This document shows, in pieces, positions 1 through 12,800 of a DNA stretch of 64,000 bases. The position numbers were made by a program, and so were the translations under genes. Each line of letters begins with the position of its first letter. The first letter of the stretch is position 1. Origin of the DNA: Tachypleus tridentatus (Eukaryota > Arthropoda > Merostomata > Xiphosura > Limulidae); assembly GCF_004210375.1 (NCBI RefSeq), contig NC_134834.1:152429009-152493008 (forward strand). The letters run 5' to 3'. The notes under the pieces were generated by a model, which worked only from the letters and a program-made list of their open reading frames with translations, was not told where the DNA came from and ran no database searches.

Positions 1-1093
1 CCTAACAAATTCATACATTTTAATATATGGTGTCTGAAAAATTGTGTTTTCTTACAAATCCATACATTTTATGTATTGGTGTCTTTAAATGATCGTGTTT
101 TCTAACAAATCCATACATTTTCTTACATGGTATCTAAATGATTTTGTTTCCTAACAAATCCATAATTTTTTTATATATTGGTGTCTTTAAACGATTGTGT
201 TTCCTAACAAATCTATGCTTTTAAATATGGTGTCTGAATTATCGTGTTTTTAAAAATCCACACATTTTTTTATATTTGTGTCTTTAAATGATCGTGTCTT
301 CAAACAAATCCATACATATTTATATATGGTGTCTGAATGATCTGTGTTTCCTCACAAATTCATCTATTTTTATGTATTGGTGTATTTTTCTGGTCATGTT
401 TCCTTACAAATCCATCTATTTTTATGTATTGGTATCTTTATCTGGTCATGTTCCCTCACAAATCCATACATTTTTTATATATGGTGTCTGAATGATTGTG
501 TTTCCTAACAAATTCATACATTTTAAATATGGTGTCTGAATGATCGTGTTTCCTAACAAATCCATACATTTTTATGTATTGGTGTCTTTTAATGATCGTG
601 TTTTTTAACAAATCCATACATTTTCTTACATGGTATCTCAATGATCGTGTTCCTAACAAATCCATATTTTTTTTTATATATTGGTGTCTTTAATGATCGT
701 GTTTCCTAACAAATCCATACATTTTTATATATGGTGTCTCAATGATTGTGTTTCCTAACAAATCCACATATTTTTGTATATTCTTGTCTTTAAATGATCA
801 TTTTCTCTAACAAATCCATACTTTTTTTAAATATGGTGTCCAAATGATCGTGTTTCCTTACAAATCCATCTATTTTTTATGTATTGGTGTCTTTATCTGG
901 TCATGTTTCCTTACAAATCCATCTATTTTTTATGTATTGGTGTTTTTATCTGGTCATGTTTCCTTACAAATCCATACATTTTTTATATATGGTGTCTGAA
1001 TGATTGTGTTTCCTAACAAATTGATACATTTTAAATATGGTGTCTCAATGATCGTGTTTTCTAACAAATCCATACATTTTTATGTATTGGTTT
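1..1093. repeat. 3' tail of a higher-order repeat unit
   Basis: This stretch aligns monomer by monomer with about 8,776-9,860, the last fifth of the full unit. The odd monomers occur in the same order: the GAAAAATTGTG variant near 40, the TTAAACGATTGTG variant near 190, and the GATCGTGTCTTCAAAC variant near 300. It ends at the same junction seen at 9,861, where TGTATTGGTTTCTTTT meets ATAATCGTGTTTCCTACAAA. The window therefore begins partway through a unit. Confidence 0.8.
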
Positions 1094-4000
1094 CTTTTAT
1101 AATCGTGTTTCCTACAAATCCATACATTTTTTATATGTGGTGTCTCAATGATTGTGTTTCCTAACAAATTCATACATTTTTTTACATATCGTGTCTCAAT
1201 GATTGTGTTTCCTAACAAATCCACATATTTTTTTGTATATACGTGTCTTTAAATGATCGTGTTCTCTAAAAAATCCATACTTTTTTTTAAATATGGTGTC
1301 TGAAATGATCGTGTTTTCTCACAAATCCATCTATTTTTATCTATTGGTGTCTTTATCTGGTCATGTTTCCTTACAAATCCATAATTTTTTAAAATGGTGT
1401 CTGAATGATCGTGTTTCCTAACAAATCCATAATTTTTAAAATGGTGTCTGAATGATCGTGTTTCCTAACAAATCCATACATTTTTGATATGTCGTGTCTC
1501 AATGATCTGTGTTTCCTAACAAATTCATATATTTTTTACATATCGTATCGCAATGATTGTGTTTCCTAACAAATCCATATATTTATTGTATATTCACGTC
1601 TTTAAATGATCGTGTTCTCTAAAAAATCCACACTTTTTTAAATATGGTGTCTCAATCATTCTGTTTCCTAACAAATTCATACATTTTAAATATGGGTGTC
1701 TGAATGATCGTGTTTCCTTACAAATCCATAATTTTTTTATATATTTGTGTCTTTTTAATGATCGTGTTTCCTAACAAATCCATTCATTTTTTTATATATG
1801 GTGTCTTAATGATTGTGTTTCCTAACAAATTCACACATTTTTTGTATATTCGTGTCTTTAAATGATCTTGTTTTCCAACAAATCCATTCTTCTTTTAAAA
1901 ATGGTGTCCATGTTCTCCAACAAATCCATTCTTCTTTTAAAAATGGTGTCCAAATGATCGTCTTTCCTTACAAATCCATCTATTTTTATGTATTGGTGTC
2001 TTTAACTGGTCATGTTTCCTAACAAATCCATACATTTTTATATATTGGTGTCTTTTAATAATCGTGTTTTTAACAAATCCATACATTTTTTAAATATGGT
2101 GTCTGAATGATTGTGTTTCCTAACAAATTCATACATTTTAAATATGGTGTCTGAATAATCATGTTTCCTTACAAATCCATAATTTTGTATATATTGGTGT
2201 CTTTTAATGATCGTGTTTCCTAACAAATCCATACATTTTTTTATATATTGTGTCTCAATGATTGTGTTTCCTAACAAATCCATACATTTTTTACATATTC
2301 GTGTCTTTAAATGATCTTGTTCTCCAACAAATCCATTCTTTTTCTAAATATGGTGTCCAAATGATCGTGTTTCCTCACAAATCCATATATTTTTACGTAT
2401 TGGTGTCTTTACCTGGTCATGTTTCCGTACAAATCCATAATTTTTTAAATATGGTGTCTGAATGATCGTGTTTCATAACAAATCCATACATTTTAATGTA
2501 TTGGTGTCTTTAAATGATCGTGTTTTCTCACAAATCCATACATTTTCTTATATGGTATCTGAATGATCTTAATTTTTTACAAATCCATAATTTTTTATAC
2601 ATTGGTGTCTTTTAATGATCGTGTTTCCTAACAAATCCACATATTTTTTTATATTCGTGTCTTTAAATGATCGTGTTCTCTAACAAATCCATACTTTTTT
2701 AAATATGGTGTCTAAATGATCGTGTTTCCTCACAAATCCATCTATTTGTATCTATTGGTGTCTTTATCTGGTCATGTTTCCTTACAAATCCATACTTTTT
2801 TAAATATGGTGACTGAATGATCGCGTCTCCTGACAAATCCATACATTTTTATGTATTGGTGTATTTAAATGATCGTGTTTTCTCACAAATCCATACATTT
2901 TCTTACATCGTACCTGAATAATCGTAATTCCTAACAAATCCATAATTTTTAAATATCGAGTTTGAATTATCGTGTTTCCTAACAAATCCATACATTTTTA
3001 TATGTGATGTCTGAATAATTGTGCTTCCTAACAAATTCATACATTTTAAATTTGGTGTCTGAATGATCGTGTTTCCTCACAAATACATAAATTTTTATAT
3101 GTTGGTGTTTTTTAATGATCGTGTTTCCTAACAAATTCATACATTTTTATATATGGTGTCTCAATGATTGTGTTTCAAAACAAATCCAGATATTTTTATG
3201 TATTGGTGTCTTTATCTGGTCATGTTTCCTTACAAATCCATCTATTTTTATGTATTGGTGTCTTTAACGGGTCATATTTCCTAACAAATTGATACATTTT
3301 AAATATGGTGTCTAAATGATCGTGTTTCCTAACAAATCTATACATTTTAATGTATTGGTGTCTTTTAATAATCGTGTTTTTTAACAAATCCATACATTTT
3401 TTAAATATGTTGTCTGAATGATTGTGTTTCCTAACAAATTCATACATTTTAAATATGGTGTCTGAATAATCATGTTTCCTTACAAATCCATAATTTTGTA
3501 TTAATTGGTGTCTTTTAATGATCGTGTTTCCAAACAAATCCATACATTTTTTATATATTGTGACTCAATAATTGTTATTCCTAACGAATCCACACATTTT
3601 TTGTATATTCGTGTCTTTAAATGATCTTGTTCTCTAACAAATCCATTCTTCTTTTAAATATGGTGTCCAAATGATCGTGTTTCCTCACAAATCCATCCAT
3701 TTTTATGTATTGGTGTCTTTACCTGGTCATGTTTCCGTACAAATCCATAATTTTTAAATATGGTGTCTGAATGATCGTGTTTCATGACAAATCCATACAT
3801 TCTAATGTATTGGTGTCTTTAAATGATCGTGTTTTCTCACAAATCCATACATTTTCTTACATGGTATCTGAATGATTTTAATTCTTCACAAATCCATAAT
3901 TTTTATATATTGGTGTCTTTTAATGATCGTGTTTCCTAAGAAATCCACACATTTTTTTTTATATTCGTGTCTTTAAATGATCTTGTTCTCTAACAAATCC

Positions 4001-4524
4001 ATACTTTTTCAAATATGGTGTCTTTATCTGGTCATGTTTCCTTTCAAATCCATACTTTTTAAATATGGTGTCCAAATGATCGTCTTTCCTTACAAATCCA
4101 TCTATTTTTATGTATTGGTGTCTTTATCTGATTATGTTTCCTTACAAATCCATCTATTTTTATGTATTGGTGTTTTTATCTGGTCATATTTCCTTACAAA
4201 TCCATACATTTTTATGTATTGGTGTCTTTTAATAATCGTGTTTTTAACACATCCGTACATTTTTTGTACATGGTGTCTCAATGATTGTGTTTCCTAACAA
4301 ATTCATAGATTTTTATATATGGTTTCTGAATGATTGTGTTTCCTAACAAATCCATACATTTTAAATATGGTGTCTAAATGATCCTGTTTCCTAACAAATC
4401 CATACATTTTTATGTATTGGTGTCTTTAAATGATCGTCTTTTGTCACAAATCTATTCATTTTCTTACATCGTATCTGAATAATCGTAATTTCTCACAAAT
4501 TCATAAATTTTTATATATTGGTGT
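1094..4524. repeat. Rearranged, shorter higher-order repeat unit (about 3.43 kb)
   Basis: The 5' part (1,094 to about 2,700) follows the order of 4,525 to about 6,100. The last 150 bases (about 4,380-4,524) match about 8,100-8,250, so the unit is missing its final third. It also carries an internal duplication: the block around 2,040-2,500 recurs around 3,340-3,790, about 1.3 kb further on. Divergence from the two full units is clearly higher than between those two. Confidence 0.7.
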
Positions 4525-7500
4525 CTTTTTATAATCGTGTTTCCTACAAATCCATGCATTTTTGATATGTGGTGTCTCAATGCCTGTGTTTCCTAACAAA
4601 TTCATACATTTTTTTACATATCGTGTCGCGATGATTGTGTTTCCTAACAAATCCATATATTTTTTGTATATTCGCGTCTTTAAATGATCGTGTTCTCTAA
4701 AAAATCCATACTTTTTTAAATATGGTGTCGAAATCATCGTGTTTTCTCACAAATCCATCTATTCCTATCTATTGGTGTTTTTATCTGGTCATGTTTCCTT
4801 ACAAATCCATAATTTTTAAAAATGGAGTCTGAATGATCGTGTTTCCTAACAAATCCATAATTTTTAAAAATGGAGTCTGAATGATCGTGTTTCCTAACAA
4901 ATCCATACATTTTTATATCTGGTGTCTGAATGATTGTGTTTCCTAACAAATTCATATATTTTTTTACATATCGTATCGCAATGATTGTGTTTCCTAACAA
5001 ATCCATATATTTATTGTATATTCACGTCTTTAAATGATCGTGTTCTCTAAAAAATCCACACTTTTTTAAATATGGTGTCTCAATCATTCTGTTTCCTAAC
5101 AAATTCATACATTTTAAATGTGGTGTCTGAATGATAGTGTTTCCTTACAAATCCATAATTTTTTTATATATTTGTGTCTTTTAATGATCGTGTTTCCTAA
5201 CAAATCCATTCATGTTTTATATATGGTGACTTAGTGATTGTGATTCCTAACAAATTCACACATTTTTTGTATATTCGTGTCTTTAAATGATCTTGTTCTC
5301 CAACAAATCCATTCTTTTTTTAAAAATGGTGTCCAAATGATCGTCTTTCCTTACAAATCCATCTATTTTTATGTATTGGTGTCTTTAACTGGTCATGTTT
5401 CCTAACAAATCCATACATTTTTTATATATGGTGTCTTTTAATGATCGTGTTTTTAACAAATCCATACATTTTTTTTAAATATGGTGTCTGAATGATTGTG
5501 TTTCCTAACAAATTCATACATTTTAAATATGGTGTCTGAATGAATCATGTTTCCTTACAAATCCATAATTTTTTATATATTGGTGTCTTTTAATGATCGT
5601 GTTTCCTAACAAATCCATACATTTTTTTATATATTGTGACTCAATGATTTTGATTCCTAACAAATCCACACATTTTTTGTATATTCGTGTCTTTAAATGA
5701 TCTTGTTCTCCAACAAATCCATTCTTTTTCTAAATATGGTGTCCAAATGATCGTGTTTCCTCACAAATCCATATATTTTTTTACGTATTGGTGTCTTTAC
5801 CTGGTCATGTTTCCTAACAAATCCATAATTTTTTAAATATGGTGTCTGAATGATCGTGTTTCATGACAAATCCATACATTCTAATGTATTGGTGTCTTTA
5901 AATGATCGTGTTTTCTCACAAAGCCATACATTTTCTTACATGGTATCTGAATGATCTTAATTTTTCACAAATCCATAATTTTTATACATTGGTGTCTTTT
6001 AATGATCGTGTTTCCTAACAAATCCACACATTTTTTTTTATATTCGTGTCTTTAAATGATCTTGTTCTCTAACAAATCCATACTTTTTCAAATATGGTGT
6101 CTTTATCTGGTCATGTTTCCTTACAAATCCATCTATTTTTATGTATTGGTGTCTTTATCTGGTCATGTTTCCTTACAAATCCATACATTTTTATATATGG
6201 TGTCTGAATGATTGTGTTTCCTAACAAATTAATACAATTTAAATATGGTGTCTGAATGATCTTGTTTCATAACAAGTCCATAGATCTTTATGTATTAGTG
6301 TCTTATAATAATCGTGTTTTTTAACAAATCCGTTCATTTTTTATACATGGTGTCTCAATGATTGTGTTTCCTAACAAATCCACACATTTTTTGTATATTC
6401 GTTTCTTTAAATGATCTTGTTCTCCTACAAATCCATTCTTCTTTTAAATATGGTGTCTAAATGATCGTGTTTCCTCACAAGTCCATATATTTTTATGTAC
6501 TGGTGTCTTTATCTGGTCATGTTTCCTTACAATTCCATAATTTTTAAATATGGAGTTTGAATGATCGTGTTTCCTAACAAATTCATACATTTTAAATTTG
6601 GTGTTCGAATGATCGTGTTTCCTCACAAATACATACATTTTTATGTATTAGTGGCTTTAAATGATCGTGTTTTCTCACAAATCCATACATTTTCTTACAT
6701 GGTATCTGAATGATTGTAGTTTTTAACAAATACATAAATTTTCATATGTTGGTGTTTTTTAATGATCGTGTTTCCTAACAAATTCATACATTTTTATATA
6801 TGGTGTCTCGATGATTGTGTTTCCTAACAAATCCACATATTTTTGTATATTCGTGTCTTTAAATGATCTTGTTCTCTTACAAATCCATACTTTTTTAAAT
6901 ATGGTGTTCAAATGATCGTCTTTCCTTACAAATACATTTTTATGTATTGGTGTCTTTATCAGGTTATGTTTCCTTACAAATCCATCTATTTTTATGTATT
7001 GGTGTATTTATCTGGTCATGTTTCCTTACAAATCCATACATTTTTATATATTGTGTCTGAATGATTGTGTTTCCTAACAAATTGATACATTTTAAATATG
7101 GTGTCTCAATGATCGTGTTTTCTAAAAAATCCATACATTTTTATATATGGTGTCTGGAAGATTGTGTTTCCTTACAAATCCACACATTTTTTGTATATTC
7201 GTGTTTTTAAATTATCTTGTTCTGTAACAAATCCATTCTTTTTTTGAATATGGCGTCCAAATGGTCGTCTTTCCTTACAAATCCATCTATTTTGATGTAT
7301 TGGTGTCTTTATTTGTTGATGTTTCCTTACAAATCCATACATTTATATATATGGTGTCTGAATGATTGTGTTTACTAACAAATTGATACATTTTAAATAT
7401 GGTGTCTAAATGATCATGTTTCCTAAGAAATCCATACATTTTTATGTATTGGTGTCTTTTATGATCGTGTTTCCTAAAAAATCCGTACATTTTTCATATA

Positions 7501-9860
7501 TGGTGACTCAATGATTGTGATTCCTAACAAATCTACACATTTTTTGTATAATCGTGTTTTAAATGATCTTCTTCTCTAACAAATCCATTCTTTTTTGAAT
7601 ATAGTGTCCAAATGATCGTGTTTCCTCAAAAATCCATCTATTTTTACGTATTGGTGTCTTTATCTGGTCATGTTTTTTTACAAATCTCTAATTTTTAAAT
7701 ATGGAGTCTGAATGATCGTGTTTCCTAACAAATCCATACATTTTTATATCTCGTATCTGAATGATTATGATTCCTAACAAATTGATACATTTTAAATATG
7801 GTGTCTGAATGATCGTGTTTCCTTACAAATCCTTACATTTTTATGTATTGGTGTCTTTAAATGATCGTGTTTTGTCACAAATCCATACATTTTTATATAT
7901 GGTGTCTGAATGATCGTGTTTCCTAACAAATCCATACATTTTAAATATGGTGTCTAAATGATCATGTTTCCTATCAAATCCAAACATTTTTATGTATTGG
8001 TGTCTTTTAATAATCGTGTTTTTTAACAAATCCATACATTTTTTATATATCGTGTCTCAATGATTCTGTTTCCTTAGAATTTGATACATTTTAAATATGG
8101 TGTCTCAATGATCGTGTTTTCTTACAAATCCATATATTTTTATTTATTGGTGTCTTTAAATCACCGTGTTTTCTCACAAATCCATTCATTTTCTTACATG
8201 GTATCTGAATTATCGTAATTCCTAACAAATTTATAAATTTTTATATATTGGTGTTTTTTAATGATCGTGTTTCCTAACAAATCCATACATTTTTCATATG
8301 TGGTGTCTCAATCATTGTGTTTCCTAACAAATCCACACATTTTTTGTATATTCGTGTCTTTAAATGATCTTGTTCTTTAACAAATCCATTCTTCTTTTAA
8401 ATATGGTGTCCAAATGATCGTGTTTCCTTACAAATCCATATATTTTACTTATTGGTGTCTTTATCTTGTCATATTTCCTTACAAATCCATAATTTTTAAA
8501 TATGGAGTTTGAATGATCGTGTTTCCTAACAAATTCATACATTTTAAATTTGGTGTCTGAATGATCGTGTTTCCTCACAGATATATACATTTTCTTACAT
8601 GGTATCTGAATGATCGTAGTTCTTAACAAATACATAAATTTTTATATGTTGGTGTTTTTTAATGATCGTGTTTCCTAACAAATTCATCTATTTTTATGTA
8701 TTGGTATCTTTATCTGGTCATGTTTCCTTACAAATCCATACATTTTTATATATAGTATCTGAATGATTGTGTTTCCTAAAAAATTCATACATTTTTATAT
8801 ATGGTGTCTGAAAAATTGTGTTTTCTTACAAATCCATACATTTTTATGTATTGGTGTCTTTAAATGATCGTGATTTCTCACAAATCCATACATTTTCTTA
8901 CATGGTATCTAAATGATTTTAATTCCTGACAAATCCATAATTTTTTATATATTGGTGTCTTTAAACGATTGTGTTTCCTGTCAAATCTATGCTTTTAAAT
9001 ATGGCGTCTGAATTATCGTCTTTTTTAAAAATCCACACATTTAACATATTTGTTTCATTAAATGATCGTGTCTTCAAACACATCGATACATATTTATATA
9101 TGGTGTCTGAATGACTGTGTTTCCTCAGAAATTCATCTATTTTTATGTATTGGTGTATTTTTCTGGTCATGTTTCCTTACAAATCCATCTATTTTTATGT
9201 ATTGGTATCTTTATCTGGTCATGTTCCCTCACAAATCCATACATTTTTATATATAGTGGCTGAATGATTGTGTTTCCTAAAAAATTCATACATTTTAAAT
9301 ATGGTGTCTGAATGATCGTGTTTCCTAACAAATCCATACATTTTTTATGTATTGGTGTCTTTAAATAATCGTGTTTTTAACAAATCCATACATTTTCTTA
9401 CATGGTATCTCAATGATCGTAGTTCTTAACAAATACATATTTTTTTATATGTTGGTGTTTTTTAATGATCGTGTTTCCTAACAAATTCATACATTTTTAT
9501 ATATGGTGTCTCAATGATTGTGTTTCCTAACAAATCCACATATTTTTGTATATTCTTGTCTTTAAATGATCATTTTCTCTAACAAATCCATACTTTTTTA
9601 AATATGGTGTCCAAATGATCGTCTTTCCTTACAAATCCATCTATTTTTATGTATTGGTGTCTTTATCTGGTCATGTTTCCTTACAAATCCATCTATTTTT
9701 ATGTATTGGTGTTTTATCTGGTCATGTTTCCTTACAAATCCATACATTTTTATATATGGTGTCTGAATGATTGTGTTTCCTAACAAATTGATACATTTTA
9801 AATATGGTGTCTCAATGATCGTGTTTTCTAAAAAATCCATACATTTTTATGTATTGGTTT
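4525..9860. repeat. Higher-order repeat unit, full copy A (about 5.34 kb)
   Basis: First of two adjacent full units. From about 6,440 to 9,840 it matches copy B at a constant offset of 5,329 bases, and conceptual translations of seven separate segments are identical between the two. The first 1.6-1.9 kb is less similar, and the offset there drifts from 5,336 to 5,329. The unit holds about 105 monomers if 50 bp is taken as the mean. Confidence 0.9.
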
Positions 9861-12800
9861 CTTTTTATAATCGTGTTTCCTACAAACCCATGCATTTTTT
9901 ATATGTGGTGTCTCAATGCCTGTGTTTCCTAACAAATTCATACATTTTTTTACATATCGTGTCGCGATGATTGTGTTTCCTAACAAATCCACATATTTTT
10001 TGTATATACGCGTCTTTAAATGATCGTGTTCTCTAAAAAAATCCATACTTTTTTAAATATGGTGTCGAAATCATCGTGTTTTCTCACAAATCCATCTATT
10101 TCTATCTATTGGTGTTTTTATCTGGTCATGTTTCCTTACAAATCCATAATTTTTAAAAATGGAGTCTGAATGATCGTGTTTCCTAACAAATCCATAATTT
10201 TTAAAAATGGAGTCTGAATGATCGTGTTTGCTAACAAATCCATACATTTTTGATATGTCGTGTCTCAATGACTGTGTTTCCTAACAAATTCATATATTTT
10301 TTACATATCGTATCGCAATGATTGTGTTTCCTAACAAATCCATATATTTTTTGTATATTCACGTCTTTAAATGATCGTGTTCTCTAAAAAATCCACACTT
10401 TTTTAAATATGGTGTCTCAATCATTCTGTTTCCTAACAAATTCATACATTTTAAATGTGGTGTCTGAATGATAGTGTTTCCTTACAAATCCATAATTTTT
10501 TTATATATTTGTGTCTTTTAATGATCGTGTTTCCTAACAAATCCATTCATGTTTTATATATGGTGACTTAGTGATTGTGATTCCTAACAAATTCACACAT
10601 TTTTTGTATATTCGTGTCTTTAAATGATCTTGTTCTCCAACAAATCCATTCTTCTTTTAAAAATGGTGTCCAAATGATCGTCTTTCCTTACAAATCCATC
10701 TATTTTTATGTATTGGTGTCTTTAACTGGTCATGTTTCCTAACAAATTCATACATTTTTATATACTGGTGTCTTTTAATAATCGTGTTTTTAACAAATCC
10801 ATACATTTTTTAAATATGGTGTCTGAATGATTGTGTTTCCTAACAAATTCATACATTTTAAATATGGTGTCTGAATAATCATGTTTCCTTACAAATCCAT
10901 AATTTTGTATATATTGGTGTCTTTTAATGATCGTGTTTCCTAACAAATCCATACATTTTTTATATATTGTGACTCAATAATTTTGATTCCTAACGAATCC
11001 ACACATTTTTTGTATATTCGTGTCTTTAAATGATCTTGTTCTCCAACAAATCCATTCTTTTTCTAAATATGGTGTCCAAATGATCGTGTTTCCTCACAAA
11101 TCCATATATTTTTACGTATTGGTGTCTTTACCTGGTCATGTTTCCGTACAAATCCATAATTTTTAAATATGGTGTCTGAATGATCGTGTTTCATGACAAA
11201 TCCATACATTCTAATGTATTGGTGTCTTTAAATGATCGTGTTTTCTCACAAAGCCATACATTTTCTTACATGGTATCTGAATGATCTTAATTTTTCACAA
11301 ATCCATAATTTTTATACATTGGTGTCTTTTAATGATCGTGTTTCCAAAGAAATCCACACATTTTTTTTATATTCGTGTCTTTAAATGATCTTGTTCTCTA
11401 ACAAATCCATACTTTTTCAAATATGGTGTCTTTATCTGGTCATGTTTCCTTACAAATCCATCTATTTTTATGTATTGGTGTCTTTATCTGGTCATGTTTC
11501 CTTACAAATCCATACATTTTTATATATGGTGTCTGAATGATTGTGTTTCCTAACAAATTAATACAATTTAAATATGGTGTCTGAATGATCTTGTTTCATA
11601 ACAAATCCATAGATCTTTATGTATTGGTGTCTTATAATAATCGTGTTTTTTAACAAATCCGTTCATTTTTTATACATGGTGTCTCAATGATTGTGTTTCC
11701 TAACAAATCCACACATTTTTTGTATATTCGTTTCTTTAAATGATCTTGTTCTCCTACAAATCCATTCTTCTTTTAAATATGGTGTCTAAATGATCGTGTT
11801 TCCTCACAAGTCCATATATTTTTATGTACTGGTGTCTTTATCTGGTCATGTTTCCTTACAATTCCATAATTTTTAAATATGGAGTTTGAATGATCGTGTT
11901 TCCTAACAAATTCATACATTTTAAATTTGGTGTTCGAATGATCGTGTTTCCTCACAAATACATACATTTTTATGTATTAGTGGCTTTAAATGATCGTGTT
12001 TTCTCACAAATCCATACATTTTCTTACATGGTATCTGAATGATTGTAGTTTTTAACAAATACATAAATTTTCATATGTTGGTGTTTTTTAATGATCGTGT
12101 TTCCTAACAAATTCATACATTTTTATATATGGTGTCTCGATGATTGTGTTTCCTAACAAATCCACATATTTTTGTATATTCGTGTCTTTAAATGATCTTG
12201 TTCTCTTACAAATCCATACTTTTTTAAATATGGTGTTCAAATGATCGTCTTTCCTTACAAATACATTTTTATGTATTGGTGTCTTTATCAGGTTATGTTT
12301 CCTTACAAATCCATCTATTTTTATGTATTGGTGTATTTATCTGGTCATGTTTCCTTACAAATCCATACATTTTTATATATTGTGTCTGAATGATTGTGTT
12401 TCCTAACAAATTGATACATTTTAAATATGGTGTCTCAATGATCGTGTTTTCTAAAAAATCCATACATTTTTATATATGGTGTCTGGAAGATTGTGTTTCC
12501 TTACAAATCCACACATTTTTTGTATATTCGTGTTTTTAAATTATCTTGTTCTGTAACAAATCCATTCTTTTTTTGAATATGGCGTCCAAATGGTCGTCTT
12601 TCCTTACAAATCCATCTATTTTGATGTATTGGTGTCTTTATTTGTTGATGTTTCCTTACAAATCCATACATTTATATATATGGTGTCTGAATGATTGTGT
12701 TTACTAACAAATTGATACATTTTAAATATGGTGTCTAAATGATCATGTTTCCTAAGAAATCCATACATTTTTATGTATTGGTGTCTTTTATGATCGTGTT

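Noticed and set aside
3220-3543. 107-codon minus-strand frame and about two dozen similar frames in the satellite
   Set aside because: All are translations of the monomer; identical frames recur only because whole blocks are duplicated. There is no start context, domain or splice support.
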